A stretch of DNA of 64,000 bases from Myxococcales bacterium 68-20. GTDB lineage: Bacteria > Myxococcota_A > Polyangia > Polyangiales > Polyangiaceae. The stretch's first letter is position 1, and every line of letters begins with the position of its first letter. A program made the translations under genes and the position numbers. Location of the stretch: positions 127,915-191,914 of the forward strand of contig MKVQ01000040.1 in assembly GCA_001899635.1 (NCBI GenBank), written 5' to 3'. The notes under the pieces were generated by a model that had not been told where the DNA came from, did not search any database, and saw only the letters and a list, made by a program, of their open reading frames with translations. Shown here in pieces: positions 62,031 to 64,000 of this stretch.

Positions 62031-64000
62031 GTGCGCTTCCGAAGACTCCTCCCGCTGGCCGCTCTCGGTCTTTCGGTAGCGCTGGTCGCGCCGCATGCGA
62101 GTGGAGACGACTTCGATCCGCGCGGTCGCAAGAAGCCGGGCGCCCCGGCGAGGCCGGGCGGGAAGCCGACCGGGAAGCCCGGCGGCGCAGCCCGGCCTCC
62201 GGCAGGCGGCGGTGCCGCGGCGCGGCCCGGCGGACGGCCCACGGGCAACCCCGATGTCGGCCAGACGCAGACGGTCCTCATCGATCGCTACACGAAGATC
62301 GTCCTCGCGCAGCCGGGGTCTCCATTCCCGCTCCAGCGTCTCGCGCAGCTCTATCGCGACAAGGACGGCAACCTCGCCGAGCTCGTGAAGGACTTCGAGG
62401 CGCGCGCCGCGCAGAGCGGCGCCGAGCAGTACGCGGCGACCGTCACGCTCGCCGGCATCCACAAGATCGACGGCCGCGCCGAAGACGCGATCACGACGTA
62501 CGAGAAGGCGATCGCGCTGAAGAACAACGATCCCGTCGCGCTCCTCGCGCTCGCGCGCCTCCTCCAGGACCGCGGCGACGTCGCCACCGCGCGCAAGCAC
62601 TACGAGCAGGCGCTCGCTCTCCAGACCGTCGCCGCGGACAAGGAGCAGACCGTCCGCACGCTGATGACGCTCGCGCTCGATGCGAAGGACTGGGCCGGCG
62701 CGAAGAGCTTCCACCGTGAGCTCGTGAAGATGCAGCCGCAGAGCCTCTTCGTGAAGGGCGAGCTCGGGCGAGAGCTGTTCCTGCGCGCCGAGTACGAGCG
62801 CTCCGAGTCCGAGTTCAAAGAGCTCGTGAGCGCCGCCACCGGCGACAACCGCGCGCTCGCGCCCGCGCTGAAGGACCTCGGCAAGGCGCAGGCGAAGGCG
62901 CACAAGAACGCAGACGCGCTCGCCACGCTGAAGCGGGCGCTCCAGGCGGCCGGCCAGGAAGCCGCCGTCCGCGCCGAGATCTACGAGACGATCACCGAGA
63001 TCTACCGCGCCGATCAGCAGCTCCCGGTGCTCATCAAGCAGATCGAGGACGAGCGCCCGTCGGACTTCCAGCGCCTCGCGATCCTCGGTGCGCTCTACGA
63101 GGAGACCGGCGACAGCGCGAAGGCGCTCCAGGCCTACTCCAAGGCGCTCGCCGTCAACCCGCGCCACATCGACCTTCGCCTCAAGATGATCCGCGTCCTG
63201 CAATCGCAGGGCGAGCTCGACAAGGCGATCGCCGAGTACGAAGCGCTCATCCGCGCGGCTCCGAACAACCCGCAGTTCGTGTTCGATCAGTGCGAGGCGC
63301 TCATGCAGCGCGGCGATCGCACGCGCGCGCTCAAGCTGCTCACCGAGCTCGAGGCCCGCGGTCAGAACGACGAAGAGGTGCTCTCGCGCGTCGCGGACTT
63401 CTATGGACGCATCGGCGAGAACGAGAAGTCGATGAAGGTGCTCACGCGCCTCTCGAGCATCGGCACGAACGATCCCGGTCACCTCGTCGACCTCGGCGAC
63501 CGTCACTTCCAGGACGGCAACACGCAGCTCGCGGTGCAGACCTGGCGGCGCATCCTCACCACCGTCACGCCGCGTGCTCGCGCGCTCGCCGCGCTCGGCG
63601 AGGTCTATCTGGAGCACGACATGCTCCAGGACGCGCTCGCTTCGTTCCGCGAAGCGGTGCAGCTCGAGCCGCAGACGCTCGGCTACAAGAAGCAGCTCGC
63701 CGGCGCGCTGGAGCGATCGAAGAGCTTCCGGGATGCGCGCGTCATCTGGACGGAGCTTGCAGAGAAGGCCAAGGCGAGCGGCGACAAGATCCTCGCACGC
63801 GAGGCCCGCTCGCGCATCGTCACGCTCTGGGGCTTCGAGCGTGTCCTCGATGCGCAGATCGCGCCGCTCCAGGCGAAATTCGCGAAGGCGCCGCCCGACG
63901 TCGAGGCCGGACGCATGCTCGCCGAGGTGCAGCTCCACCTTCGCAAGCTGGCCGACGCGGAGGCGACGCTGCGCAAGGTCGTCGCCGCGGCGCCGGGCGA
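62031..64000 (+). CDS. Exported TPR protein (3' end outside window)
   Basis: At least 656 codons, open to the window end. GTG 62031 begins a signal peptide (MRFRRLLPLAALGLSVALVAPHASG), then a Pro/Gly/Lys-rich linker. TPR units start near residue 85 (LIDRYTKIVLAQPGSPFPLQ, EDAITTYEKAIALKNNDPVA, TARKHYEQALALQ, SAKALQAYSKALAVNPRHID, GELDKAIAEYEALIRAAPNNP). The GAAGG before GTG is directly adjacent, so spacing is poor and a start slightly elsewhere cannot be excluded. Periplasmic scaffold, function unknown. Confidence 0.85.
   Translation, partial: MRFRRLLPLAALGLSVALVAPHASGDDFDPRGRKKPGAPARPGGKPTGKPGGAARPPAGGGAAARPGGRPTGNPDVGQTQTVLIDRYTKIVLAQPGSPFPLQRLAQLYRDKDGNLAELVKDFEARAAQSGAEQYAATVTLAGIHKIDGRAEDAITTYEKAIALKNNDPVALLALARLLQDRGDVATARKHYEQALALQTVAADKEQTVRTLMTLALDAKDWAGAKSFHRELVKMQPQSLFVKGELGRELFLRAEYERSESEFKELVSAATGDNRALAPALKDLGKAQAKAHKNADALATLKRALQAAGQEAAVRAEIYETITEIYRADQQLPVLIKQIEDERPSDFQRLAILGALYEETGDSAKALQAYSKALAVNPRHIDLRLKMIRVLQSQGELDKAIAEYEALIRAAPNNPQFVFDQCEALMQRGDRTRALKLLTELEARGQNDEEVLSRVADFYGRIGENEKSMKVLTRLSSIGTNDPGHLVDLGDRHFQDGNTQLAVQTWRRILTTVTPRARALAALGEVYLEHDMLQDALASFREAVQLEPQTLGYKKQLAGALERSKSFRDARVIWTELAEKAKASGDKILAREARSRIVTLWGFERVLDAQIAPLQAKFAKAPPDVEAGRMLAEVQLHLRKLADAEATLRKVVAAAPG

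Noticed and set aside
61980-63938. 652-codon minus-strand frame over the TPR gene
   Set aside because: Leu/Arg/Glu-rich shadow; the plus strand has regular TPR units and a signal peptide.

Overview
The window is strongly GC-rich, with G/C at most third codon positions, which also produces very long spurious antisense reading frames. Gene content points to a delta-proteobacterial predator/saprophyte lineage (Myxococcota, probably Polyangiales): three Hanks-type Ser/Thr kinases (one fused to an AAA ATPase and a long helical tail), an FHA-sigma54-type activator, an AgmX/PglI (TonB-C-like) lipoprotein, many lipoproteins with Asp/Ala/Gly/Pro-rich linkers, Cys-rich NCGxCG lipoproteins, WG..DVW and RCC1-like beta-propellers, and a SET-domain protein. 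The taxonomic call is inference from gene content only.

Layout. 0-1.7 kb: the 3' part of ligA and a GIDE-domain membrane protein. 1.9-12 kb: a LuxR-type regulator divergent from a tightly packed, largely overlapping gene cluster with an isoprenoid signature (FAD monooxygenase, GGPP-type polyprenyl synthase, three unrecognised proteins, a CrtC/AttH lipocalin, an SCP2 sterol-carrier domain, a 788-aa FAD oxidoreductase), met by a convergent second CrtC/AttH-like gene. 12-21 kb: kinase-ATPase, FHA activator with a degenerate GAFTGA loop, second kinase, small unknowns. 21-29.4 kb: accessory metabolism (LysR/NmrA pair, AI-2E-family permease, thioesterase, HAD hydrolase, Cys-rich lipoprotein, SDR, acyl desaturase). 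29.5-36.4 kb: a lipoprotein with an internal duplication, a repeat-rich intergenic region with two copies of a structured element, a FKBP, a SET protein with an H1-like repeat tail, a full-length plant-like phytochelatin synthase and a C39-like peptidase lipoprotein. 36.5-43 kb: comEC, hpt, a response regulator, rarA. 43-52.4 kb: TPR protein, then an ECF-sigma/anti-sigma-like/four-lipoprotein operon. 52.4-57 kb: a chimeric scar made of a yggS fragment joined to a TPR-gene fragment, a second FAD monooxygenase, a MarR-AraC composite regulator, yggS, a methyltransferase and rpoZ. 57-64 kb: histidine phosphatase, DUF362-CBM9 lipoprotein, a third kinase and a TPR protein cut by the window end.

How parts may work together (inference). 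The 2.9-10.7 kb genes overlap by 4-14 bp at nearly every junction, so they are probably co-translated and make or modify an isoprenoid; palindromic operator-like sites between the LuxR gene and the first enzyme suggest local control. The 46.3-52.3 kb genes overlap in the same way and would place a set of extracytoplasmic lipoproteins under their own ECF sigma factor. No tRNA, rRNA, CRISPR array, prophage or complete insertion sequence was recognised.
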